From Alphaproteobacteria bacterium (GTDB taxonomy: Bacteria; Pseudomonadota; Alphaproteobacteria; SHVP01): a stretch of DNA of 6,346 nucleotides. Within the stretch, counting starts at the first letter, position 1. The number at the start of each line of letters is the position of its first letter. The notes under the pieces are model-generated. The model worked only from the letters and a program-made list of their open reading frames with translations, had not been told where the DNA came from and searched no databases. The stretch covers positions 1 to 6,346 of the forward strand of contig JAPKDI010000075.1 in the NCBI GenBank assembly GCA_026421105.1. Reading direction: 5' to 3'. Of this stretch, positions 1-5,714 are shown one piece after another. The position numbers and the translations under genes are program-made.

Positions 1-316
1 CCTTGGGTTCCGGGTATGGATGACCTGGAATCCATTTACTGGATGCTGCCTTGGGTGCGGCGCGGCGGGTCGATTTGCGCGCGGCATTTTTCTTCTTGGT
101 AGCCTTCTTAGCCGGGGTCCGCTTTGCAGCCTTCTTTGCAGGCTTTTTCTCGGCGGCCTTGCGCGAAGCTTTCTTCGCTGGCTTACGTGCAGCTTTCTTC
201 GCTGGTTTACGCGTGGCTTTTTTCGCTGGCTTACGTGCGGTTTTCTTAGCGGGTTTTCGGGCCACTTTTTTCTTTTTCGCTGTGCCCTTTGACTTTCTTT
301 TTGCTGCCTTTGCCAT
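1..316 (-). CDS. Histone H1-like, Lys/Ala-rich DNA-binding protein (3' end missing)
   Basis: The gene starts at ATG 316-314 and runs off the left edge, so 105 residues are visible and the C-terminus is missing. Composition is extreme: I count 35 Lys, 10 Arg and 27 Ala in 105 residues, with only two acidic residues (E56, E103). Residues 19-50 are four near-perfect copies of the octapeptide ARKPAKKA, followed by a degenerate copy (51-58) and further PAKKA motifs to about residue 73. This matches the C-terminal arm of eukaryotic H1 and bacterial H1-like proteins (Hc1/Hc2, BpH1 and AlgP types), which bind and compact DNA or modulate transcription. From about residue 92 the character changes to a tail with Trp95, Tyr101 and several Pro (KWIPGHPYPEPK). 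A strong Shine-Dalgarno lies at 320-329. The coding strand is certain because the other frames give Phe/Leu/Arg-rich nonsense. The role in chromosome organisation is inferred from composition; no folded domain is visible. Confidence 0.85.
   Translation of the reverse strand, partial: MAKAAKRKSKGTAKKKKVARKPAKKTARKPAKKATRKPAKKAARKPAKKASRKAAEKKPAKKAAKRTPAKKATKKKNAARKSTRRAAPKAASSKWIPGHPYPEPK
143..262 (-). repeat. 24-bp tandem coding repeat (octapeptide xRKPAKKx)
   Basis: Inside the histone-like gene, four consecutive 24-bp units (167-262) encode ARKPAKKT, ARKPAKKA, TRKPAKKA and ARKPAKKA. A fifth, degenerate unit (143-166) encodes SRKAAEKK. On the plus strand this is seen as the recurring stretch ttcttcgctggcttacg. 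DNA identity between the middle units is higher than the protein repeat alone requires, which fits recent unit duplication. Such arrays can change copy number by slippage. Confidence 0.85.
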
Positions 317-319
317 CTC

Positions 320-329
320 GTTCCTCCCC
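320..329 (-). promoter_or_regulatory. Strong ribosome binding site for the histone-like gene
   Basis: Read on the minus strand this is GGGGAGGAAC, with the GGAGG core at 327-323 and six bases before the ATG at 316. It fixes the start of the histone-like protein and suggests high expression. Confidence 0.75.
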
Positions 330-349
330 AAAATGTAGGTGTCCGCACC

Positions 350-355
350 TTATAG
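350..355 (-). promoter_or_regulatory. Possible -10 element for the histone-like gene
   Basis: CTATAA on the minus strand lies 33 bases upstream of the ATG at 316, a sensible place for a -10 box. No convincing -35 hexamer is found 16-18 bases further upstream (the sequence there is CTAG-like), so this is only a weak candidate. Confidence 0.22.
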
Positions 356-403
356 ATTGCGCCGGATCATACGCTAGTTAAGCGCTACTTGAACACTGTG
401 CAC

Positions 404-412
404 TGGTATACG
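404..412 (+). promoter_or_regulatory. Possible extended -10 promoter for the GMC-amidase operon
   Basis: TGGTATACG matches the extended -10 pattern TGn-TATAnn, with four of six -10 bases matching consensus. It would put transcription start near 419 and give a leader of about 65 bases before the ATG at 484. The TTGAAC at 389-394 is too close (12-base spacer) to act as its -35 box. Support is sequence similarity only. Confidence 0.22.
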
Positions 413-472
413 TCAATTTACTCTGAGGTCTTCGAACGCCATGCTGGCTGTGTTAGTTTGCCCGACCTTTTC

Positions 473-482
473 GGGGAGGAAC
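473..482 (+). promoter_or_regulatory. Ribosome binding site of the GMC oxidoreductase gene
   Basis: GGGGAGGAAC with the GGAGG core at 475-479 sits just before the ATG at 484 and supports that start. The same ten bases, inverted, precede the divergent histone-like gene at 329-320. Confidence 0.75.
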
Positions 483-483
483 T

Positions 484-2109
484 ATGTCTGACTACGACTA
501 CATTATTGTGGGTGCAGGTTCAGCGGGTTGTGTCCTCGCGAGCCGACTGTCTGAAGATCCAGCAAACCGGGTACTTCTATTGGAAGCCGGGGGACGGGAT
601 TGGAGTCCGATCATTCATATCCCGCTGTTAGCCGGGGTCGCTTATTTCAAGAAGTCGATCAACTGGGGCTATGACACCCAGCCCGAACCCAATCTAAAAA
701 ATCGTGAGTTGCACTGGCCGCGCGGCAAGGTGATCGGAGGGTCCTCTTCGATAAATGGGATGATGTATGTGCGCGGGCAGCCGCAGGACTACGAGACTTG
801 GCGGCAAATGGGCAACGAGGGCTGGGACTATTCCAGTGTGTTGCCGTACTTCAAGCGCGCGGAAGGTCATGTAGAAAAGAAAGACTCGCCGTTCCATGGG
901 TCTGATGGACCCTGGAAGATCAAGCGGGCGTATTCTGACAATCCGCTGTACCACGCATTCTTCGATGCGTGCCGCGCCTCCGGACATCGCGAGTCCGACG
1001 ACTTTAACGGGCGTCAGCAAGAGGGCTATCAGTGGCACGACTTCAACGTCGTGAAGGGACGCCGCCAGAGCACCGCCGTGGCGTTCCTTCACCCCGCAAT
1101 GAAGCGCCCCAACTTGCATGTCGAGACGCATGCTCATGCGACGCGGGTGTTGTTCGAGGGCAAGCGGGCCGTTGGAGTCGAGTACGATTGGCACGGGACG
1201 CGCAAGGAGGCGCGCGCTGGCCGTGAGGTTATTCTGAGCGGCGGGGCCGTCAACTCGCCCGCGTTGTTGCAGCTTTCTGGCGTAGGCAATGGCGAGGCGC
1301 TACGCAACTTGGGTATTCCCGTGGTGCACGACCTCCCGGGTGTCGGGCAGAACCTGCAAGACCACCTTGGCGTTTATGTGCAGCACGAGTGTTTGCAACC
1401 GATCACGATGTATCGCTGGTTCCGCCCCGACCGCGCGGTAAGGATGATGTTGCAGGTGATGTTGTTTGGGACGGGTGTTGCAGCCGCGATTCCGTTAGAG
1501 GCCGGGCTGTTTGCGAAGTCGAACCCCGACTTGGAGACACCTGATCTGCAAATCTCGTTGGTGCCGGGCTTGAACCTGGAGACGACGATGAAGGGGCAGG
1601 GGAAGCATGGTTTCCTCATTCATACCTACCAACTGCGCCCGGAAAGTCGCGGGAGCATTGAGTTGAAATCGGCCAACCCGTTCGACAAGCCGCTGATGAA
1701 ACCAAACTATTTGTCAGCGCGGAAGGATGTTGAAGTGACGCGCGAGGGCGTGAAAATCGTGCGCAATCTGTTTTCGCAAGATGCGTTCAAACCGTTCCTA
1801 GGTAAAGCGATCTCACCGGCGCCCGGTGTGACCTCTGACGCTGATATCGAGGATTGGGTGCGGGATAGCGCTGAGACCGTGTTCCATCCGACCTCAAGTA
1901 ATAAGATGGGTACCGATCCGATGGCTGTTGTTGACCCGCAGTTGAAGGTGCATGGCATAGAAGGTCTCCGAGTGGTGGACGCATCGGTGATGCCGGTCAT
2001 CGATTCGGGCAACACCCAGGCGCCGACCGTGATGATCGCGGAGAAAGCGGCTGACATGATCCTTGGCCGCGGCCCGTTGCCTAAAGAAGATCCGTTCGCC
2101 ACCGCGTGA
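484..2109 (+). CDS. GMC-family FAD-dependent oxidoreductase (choline/alcohol dehydrogenase-like)
   Basis: At 541 residues this is a full-length GMC (glucose-methanol-choline) flavoprotein. Such enzymes oxidise an alcohol to an aldehyde or ketone and pass electrons from FAD to a quinone, another acceptor or oxygen. The FAD Rossmann motif GAGSAG is at residues 10-15, with the ribose-binding acidic residue at E34. GMC signature 1 (GKVIGGSSSINGMMYVRG...) covers about 81-104 and signature 2 (GAVNSPALLQLSGVG) about 254-268. The C-terminal catalytic pair is H468 (in HPTSSNKMG) and N510 (in GNTQAPTVMIAEK). The usual Thr-Cys after the His-Pro loop is replaced by Ser-Asn. There is no signal peptide, so it is probably cytoplasmic or peripherally membrane-associated. 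The overall style resembles AlkJ/BetA-like dehydrogenases, but that does not settle the substrate; I would not call it choline dehydrogenase. It is the first gene of an operon, with the next gene starting 12 bp after its stop. Confidence 0.95.
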   Translation: MSDYDYIIVGAGSAGCVLASRLSEDPANRVLLLEAGGRDWSPIIHIPLLAGVAYFKKSINWGYDTQPEPNLKNRELHWPRGKVIGGSSSINGMMYVRGQPQDYETWRQMGNEGWDYSSVLPYFKRAEGHVEKKDSPFHGSDGPWKIKRAYSDNPLYHAFFDACRASGHRESDDFNGRQQEGYQWHDFNVVKGRRQSTAVAFLHPAMKRPNLHVETHAHATRVLFEGKRAVGVEYDWHGTRKEARAGREVILSGGAVNSPALLQLSGVGNGEALRNLGIPVVHDLPGVGQNLQDHLGVYVQHECLQPITMYRWFRPDRAVRMMLQVMLFGTGVAAAIPLEAGLFAKSNPDLETPDLQISLVPGLNLETTMKGQGKHGFLIHTYQLRPESRGSIELKSANPFDKPLMKPNYLSARKDVEVTREGVKIVRNLFSQDAFKPFLGKAISPAPGVTSDADIEDWVRDSAETVFHPTSSNKMGTDPMAVVDPQLKVHGIEGLRVVDASVMPVIDSGNTQAPTVMIAEKAADMILGRGPLPKEDPFATA

Positions 2110-2121
2110 GAAAGTGAAGAC

Positions 2122-2334
2122 ATGACCCATAAGAAAATCGAGCCGATGGACATAAGCCGTCTGGCTGAGAGCCTGCACGAAATGCCTATTGCGGAGAGCC
2201 GCGCGGCGGCGTTGGCGGCCGAACTCGATCAACTCAACACGACGGCGCGGATCCAGAGCAGCGGGCTGGCCTATGACGTCGATGCATTGGGTTTCTCGGG
2301 CGTGCTCCAAAAGCTCAAACGGCCGAGACGCTAG
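2122..2334 (+). CDS. Small AtzG/GatC-like protein, putative amidase partner subunit
   Basis: This 70-residue protein sits 12 bp after the GMC stop and 2 bp before the amidase start, so it is almost certainly co-translated with the amidase. It has no membrane segment or signal. Residues 10-21 (DISRLAESLHEM) and 24-46 (AESRAAALAAELDQLNTTARIQS) read as two amphipathic helices separated by Pro-Ile. A less ordered tail with a basic end (KLKRPRR) follows. This is the pattern of GatC and of the AtzG-like (DUF4089) group, small chains that wrap around GatA-like amidases. AtzG of the atrazine/cyanuric acid pathway is a similar length and pairs with the amidase AtzE. The assignment rests on helix pattern, size and position; I could not run a profile search. 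The start at 2122 has only a weak Shine-Dalgarno (AAAGTGAAG). M9 at 2146 is an alternative that would keep both helices. Confidence 0.75.
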   Translation: MTHKKIEPMDISRLAESLHEMPIAESRAAALAAELDQLNTTARIQSSGLAYDVDALGFSGVLQKLKRPRR

Positions 2335-2336
2335 AA

Positions 2337-3755
2337 ATGAGCGACATTGTTGAGATGTCGTTGACCGAGGTCGCCGACGCTATTCAGAGCAAAAAGGTAT
2401 CCTCGGTTGAAGCAACGCAGGCTTGCATCAATCAGGTCGAGGCCTGGCAGCCGAAAGTCAACGCGTTCATTTCTTTTGATCCTGAGGACGCGCTTAACCA
2501 AGCGAAAGCGGCGGATGATGACCTCGCGGGGGGCAGTGTTCGGGGGCCGCTTCACGGGGTGCCGTTGGCGCATAAAGATCTGTTCTATCGCGACGGCCAG
2601 CGCACGACGTGCGCCTCGAAAATTCTTGGCGATCTGACGCCCGATTATGATGCGACGGTCTTGCGGCGCTTGGCTGATGCCGGCGCGTTGCATCTCGGCG
2701 GGTTGAACATGTCGGAACTTGCAATGGGGGCAGCGGGGCGTAACGAGCATTTCGGTCATTGTCGCAATCCTTGGAACCCGGACCACATCACCGGCGGCTC
2801 GTCGTCAGGCTCAGGCGCGTCTGTGGCATCGCGTATGGTATTCGGCGCGCTCGGTACCGACACCGGTGGCTCGATCCGTGTCCCGGCGACCATGTGCGGC
2901 ATTGTCGGAATAAAACCCACGTTCGGGCGGGTGAGCCGACATGGCGTCATGCCGCTGTCTTATTCCCTAGACGGCGCGGGGCCGATGGCGCGCACCGTCG
3001 AAGATTGTGCGCGCCTAATGGGTATTGTCGCGGGCGCGGATCCCGAAGATCCGTCGACGGCTGACGAACCTGTGCCTGACTACGTTGGCCAACTCGCTAA
3101 TGCGTCGGTCAAGGGACTGCGTATAGGTGTGCCCACGAGCTATTTCTATGATGATGTTGTGCCTTCGGTGCAGGCTGCCTTGGATACGTCGCTTGATTTC
3201 TACCGTGCACAGGGCGCTGAGATTGTAGCGGTGGATGTGCCCGACATGGAGGTGTACCGCGATCTATGCAACGTCGTTTTGAAGGTGGAGGCGGCTAACA
3301 TTCATGCCGATTGGCTGCGTACCCGGGGCAATGAGTATTCAAACGAGGTGCGCGCGCGCATTGAGGGTGGGCTTTACATTCCGGGCGTACGGTACCTGCA
3401 GGCCCAGCGGTTACGCGGTGAGCATGTCACGGCGTTCTGCAATCAGGTGTTCGATGTGTGCGACGTGTTGCATACGCCGGGCTTGCCGATTGAGGTCCCG
3501 ACTTTGGCGGACACTGATGCCGCTGTGGGCGAGAATGCATTGACGATCAACGAAAAGCTCGCGTGGTGTATGCGCGCGATGAACTATCTCGGGTTGCCGG
3601 GCCTTGCAGTGCCGTGCGGATTTTCCGCCAACGGCTTACCCGTGAGCCAGCAGTTGGTCGGGCCGCCGTTCTCGGAAGATTTGTTATTCGAGGTTGGTCA
3701 CGCCTATCAACGTGAGACGGACTGGCACACCATGGCGCCAGGGTTGCCCTGCTAG
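2337..3755 (+). CDS. Amidase-signature family hydrolase (GatA/AtzE-like)
   Basis: This 472-residue protein belongs to the amidase-signature family, which hydrolyses C-N bonds of amides using a Ser-cisSer-Lys triad. The triad is intact: K80 (in PLAHKDLF), cis-Ser S155 (in TGGSSSGSG) and nucleophile S179 (in GTDTGGSIRVPA). The spacings (75 and 24 residues) equal those of K142, S217 and S241 in mammalian FAAH. The Gly/Ser-rich signature runs from about 153 to 195. The C-terminal LGLPGLAVPCGF and LPVSQQLVGPPFSEDLLFEVGHAYQ segments are also typical. No signal peptide is seen, so it is cytoplasmic. It is not expected to be the GatA of tRNA amidotransferase, because no gatB is adjacent and the upstream neighbours are a flavoprotein and a very short GatC/AtzG-like chain. 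The start is 2 bp after the preceding stop and has no good Shine-Dalgarno, which points to translational coupling. The substrate is unknown. The stop overlaps the convergent typA stop. Confidence 0.95.
   Translation: MSDIVEMSLTEVADAIQSKKVSSVEATQACINQVEAWQPKVNAFISFDPEDALNQAKAADDDLAGGSVRGPLHGVPLAHKDLFYRDGQRTTCASKILGDLTPDYDATVLRRLADAGALHLGGLNMSELAMGAAGRNEHFGHCRNPWNPDHITGGSSSGSGASVASRMVFGALGTDTGGSIRVPATMCGIVGIKPTFGRVSRHGVMPLSYSLDGAGPMARTVEDCARLMGIVAGADPEDPSTADEPVPDYVGQLANASVKGLRIGVPTSYFYDDVVPSVQAALDTSLDFYRAQGAEIVAVDVPDMEVYRDLCNVVLKVEAANIHADWLRTRGNEYSNEVRARIEGGLYIPGVRYLQAQRLRGEHVTAFCNQVFDVCDVLHTPGLPIEVPTLADTDAAVGENALTINEKLAWCMRAMNYLGLPGLAVPCGFSANGLPVSQQLVGPPFSEDLLFEVGHAYQRETDWHTMAPGLPC
3752..3755. 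other. Shared convergent stop codons on CTAG
   Basis: The palindrome CTAG gives TAG on both strands. Bases 3753-3755 end the amidase gene and 3754-3752 end typA, so the two genes overlap by four bases. No intrinsic terminator can fit between them; transcripts must end inside the opposing gene or by another mechanism. Confidence 0.9.
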
Positions 3756-5569
3756 CTCGCCGCGCGCATTGCTTTTTTGCGTTCGTGAATCTCGCGCAAT
3801 TTTTTGCGTAGGCGGATTGCCTTGGGCGTGACTTCGACGAGTTCGTCGTCGCCGATGTAAGCGACGGCTTGTTCGAGGCTCATGCGACGGGGCGGGGAGA
3901 CGCGCACGGCGTCATCCTTGCCAGCGGCACGGATGTTGGTGAGCTGTTTGGATTTGAGCGGATTGACGTCAAGGTCATTGCCGCGCGTGTGCTCGCCAAT
4001 AATCATGCCACGATAGACATCGACGCCGGGCTCGATGAACAGGACGCCGCGGTCTTCCAAATTCCATAGCGCGAAGGGGACGGCTTTGCCCTCGTCCATC
4101 GATATCAACACGCCGTTGCGGTAGTTGCCAATCTCGCCCTTGTGCGGAGCAAAGCTGTGGAACACACGGTTCATGACACCAGTGCCACGCGTGTCGGTGA
4201 GAAATTCGCCGTGATAGCCGATGAGACCGCGCGAGGGGGCGAGAAAGCCGATGCGGTGTTTGCCGCCGGCGGTGGGTTTCATTTCGGTGAGCTCGGCTTT
4301 GCGTTGGCTCATTTTTTCGACGACCACCCCGGCGAAATCGGAATCGACATCGATGACGACTTCTTCGATGGGTTCGAGGTCTTTACCGGTGTCGGGGTCT
4401 TTCTGGAACAACACGCGCGGCCGGCTGATGGCAAGTTCGAAGCCTTCGCGCCGCATGGACTCGATCAAGACGCCGATTTGCAGTTCGCCGCGACCGGCGA
4501 CCTCAAAGCTGTCTTTGCGGTCGGTTTCACTGATCCTGATGGCAACGTTGCCTTCGCCTTCGCGCAACAGGCGGGCGCGCAGCAGGCGGGAGGTGACTTT
4601 GTCGCCATCGCGCCCGGCGAGTGGAGAATCATTGATCGAAAAGGTGACGGCAAGTGTTGGCGGGTCAACGGGCTGGGCCGCAATCGCTGTGGTCACGACA
4701 GGATCGCAAATAGTATGGGCGACCGTGGTTTTGCCTAGGCCTGCGATGGCCACGATGTCTCCGGCTTCGGCACTTTCCAACGGCACGCGCTCAAGGCCGC
4801 GGAACGCTAGCAGTTTTGTGAGGCGTGTGGTTTCGACTTCTTCGCCGTCAATGGTGAGCACTTTGGCGGTCATGTTGGTGCGCAACCGACCCGCGTGAAT
4901 GCGTCCCGTAATGATGCGGCCGAGGAACGTATCGTATTCCAAGATCGTTGCCAGCATAGCAAAGGGCGCGTCTGCATCGCCGGCAGCTTCCTCAACGCGA
5001 TCAACGATGAGATCGAGGAGGGGGGCGATCTCTTCTCGGGGGCCATCGAGTGTAAGCGAGGCCCAACCGTGCTTGGCTGAGGCATATATCACCGGGAAGT
5101 CGAGTTGTTCTTCCGTCGCGTCGAGTGAAGCAAGAAGGTCAAAGACCTCTTCGTGGACTTCATCCGGGCGCGCATCGGGACGATCGGTTTTGTTGAGGAC
5201 CACGATCGGCTTGAGGCCAAGTTTGAGCGCTTTTCCGAGGACGAACTTGGTTTGCGGCATGACGCCCTCAGCGGCATCAACCAGCAGCAAGACGCCATCG
5301 ACCATGCCAAGGATGCGTTCGACCTCGCCACCGAAATCGGCATGACCCGGCGTGTCGACCAAATTGATTCGCGTATCGTTCCAAGCAACTGAGGTGCATT
5401 TGGCGAGAATCGTGATGCCTCGCTCGCGCTCCTGGTCATTAGAGTCCATCGCGCGTTCAGCCACCTGCTGGTTCGCGCGGAAGGTTCCGCTTTGGCGTAG
5501 AACCGCGTCAATAAGGGTCGTCTTGCCGTGATCGACGTGTGCGATCACCGCAACGTTGCGAAGGTTCAT
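3752..5569 (-). CDS. typA: Translational GTPase TypA/BipA
   Basis: At 605 residues it is close to E. coli TypA (about 607). TypA binds the ribosome in its GTP form and helps 50S assembly and translation under stress such as cold. The GTPase motifs are all present: G1 AHVDHGKTT (10-18), G2 with RGITI (50-54), G3 DTPGHADF (72-79), G4 NKTD (126-129) and G5 ASAK (163-166). The catalytic His is H76. Elongation-factor domain II follows (about 200-290). EF-G III/V-like parts come next, including [25 protein letters not shown] and the [22 protein letters not shown] segment, characteristic of TypA rather than LepA or EF-G. The TypA C-terminal domain (from about 480) has [14 protein letters not shown] and ends in a basic tail. 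The start at 5569 has AGGA at 5580-5577. It is convergent with the amidase gene and divergent from the MFS transporter gene, so probably monocistronic. Confidence 0.98.
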   Translation of the reverse strand: MNLRNVAVIAHVDHGKTTLIDAVLRQSGTFRANQQVAERAMDSNDQERERGITILAKCTSVAWNDTRINLVDTPGHADFGGEVERILGMVDGVLLLVDAAEGVMPQTKFVLGKALKLGLKPIVVLNKTDRPDARPDEVHEEVFDLLASLDATEEQLDFPVIYASAKHGWASLTLDGPREEIAPLLDLIVDRVEEAAGDADAPFAMLATILEYDTFLGRIITGRIHAGRLRTNMTAKVLTIDGEEVETTRLTKLLAFRGLERVPLESAEAGDIVAIAGLGKTTVAHTICDPVVTTAIAAQPVDPPTLAVTFSINDSPLAGRDGDKVTSRLLRARLLREGEGNVAIRISETDRKDSFEVAGRGELQIGVLIESMRREGFELAISRPRVLFQKDPDTGKDLEPIEEVVIDVDSDFAGVVVEKMSQRKAELTEMKPTAGGKHRIGFLAPSRGLIGYHGEFLTDTRGTGVMNRVFHSFAPHKGEIGNYRNGVLISMDEGKAVPFALWNLEDRGVLFIEPGVDVYRGMIIGEHTRGNDLDVNPLKSKQLTNIRAAGKDDAVRVSPPRRMSLEQAVAYIGDDELVEVTPKAIRLRKKLREIHERKKAMRAAS

Positions 5570-5576
5570 GATTCTG

Positions 5577-5580
5577 TCCT
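5577..5580 (-). promoter_or_regulatory. Ribosome binding site of typA
   Basis: AGGA on the minus strand ends seven bases before the ATG at 5569, supporting that start. The start also aligns with the usual TypA N-terminus ([18 protein letters not shown]). Confidence 0.55.
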
Positions 5581-5594
5581 GGCTGAAGGCCGGG

Positions 5595-5624
5595 AATATA
5601 TGGCGGGTTTGGTGCAGTGCACAA
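5595..5624 (-). promoter_or_regulatory. Candidate sigma-70-type promoter for typA
   Basis: On the minus strand, TTGTGC (5624-5619) is followed by an 18-base spacer and TATATT (5600-5595), which matches five of six -10 consensus bases. Transcription would begin near 5588, about 20 bases before the ATG. The -35 match is poor outside TTG, so this is a candidate only. Confidence 0.35.
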
Positions 5625-5714
5625 GCGGTGTGGGTGCGAATTGTAGCAAACGTAGGCGTCTGCGAGACATTGGCGGCACCAGACGGCTATGTTGCGCGTC
5701 TTTCCAGCGTAATT

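Larger units (their letters stand above)
317..483. other. Divergent intergenic region
   Basis: This 167-bp spacer separates the minus-strand histone-like gene from the plus-strand GMC operon and must carry both promoters. It holds the two ribosome binding sites at its ends, weak -10-like elements for each side and the 9-mer TGTGCACTG at 397-405. I see no terminator, RNA gene or credible small ORF. The short frame starting at 389 runs into the GMC gene out of frame and has no Shine-Dalgarno. Confidence 0.7.
484..3755 (+). other. Three-gene operon: GMC oxidoreductase, AtzG-like protein, amidase
   Basis: The three genes run in the same direction with gaps of 12 and 2 bp and no room for promoters or terminators between them. 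Only the first gene has a strong Shine-Dalgarno. The set suggests a catabolic or modifying unit that combines alcohol oxidation with amide or carbamide hydrolysis. The common substrate is inferred, not seen. Confidence 0.8.
5570..5714. other. Divergent intergenic region between typA and the MFS gene
   Basis: This 145-bp spacer must hold promoters for both genes. It contains the typA promoter candidate and the short palindrome GTGCAgTGCAC at 5612-5622, which overlaps that candidate's -35 and could be an operator. I see no clear promoter for the MFS gene and no RNA gene. Confidence 0.5.

Noticed and set aside
20..338. Plus-strand frames rich in Phe, Leu and Ala, suggesting a membrane protein
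   Set aside because: They are the complement of Lys/Ala repeats; the minus-strand frame has a strong ribosome binding site and a recognisable histone-like composition.
389..631. 80-codon frame beginning in the intergenic region before the GMC gene
   Set aside because: No Shine-Dalgarno; most of it overlaps the GMC N-terminus in another frame.
694..1194. 166-codon minus-strand frame opposite the GMC gene
   Set aside because: It is antisense to the well-conserved FAD-binding half of the GMC protein and has no domain.
2122..3755. GatC-GatA of the tRNA-dependent amidotransferase
   Set aside because: There is no gatB nearby, the small protein is shorter than usual GatC, and the operon begins with a GMC dehydrogenase.
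3756..3780. GC-rich stretch followed by TTTTTT as an intrinsic terminator of the amidase operon
   Set aside because: The bases encode the TypA C-terminus (KKAMRAAS) and no stem of useful length can be drawn before the T run.
4142..4898. Long plus-strand open frames (198 and 225 codons) opposite typA
   Set aside because: They lie entirely antisense to a clearly conserved typA, have no recognisable domain or Shine-Dalgarno, and are typical GC-rich shadows.
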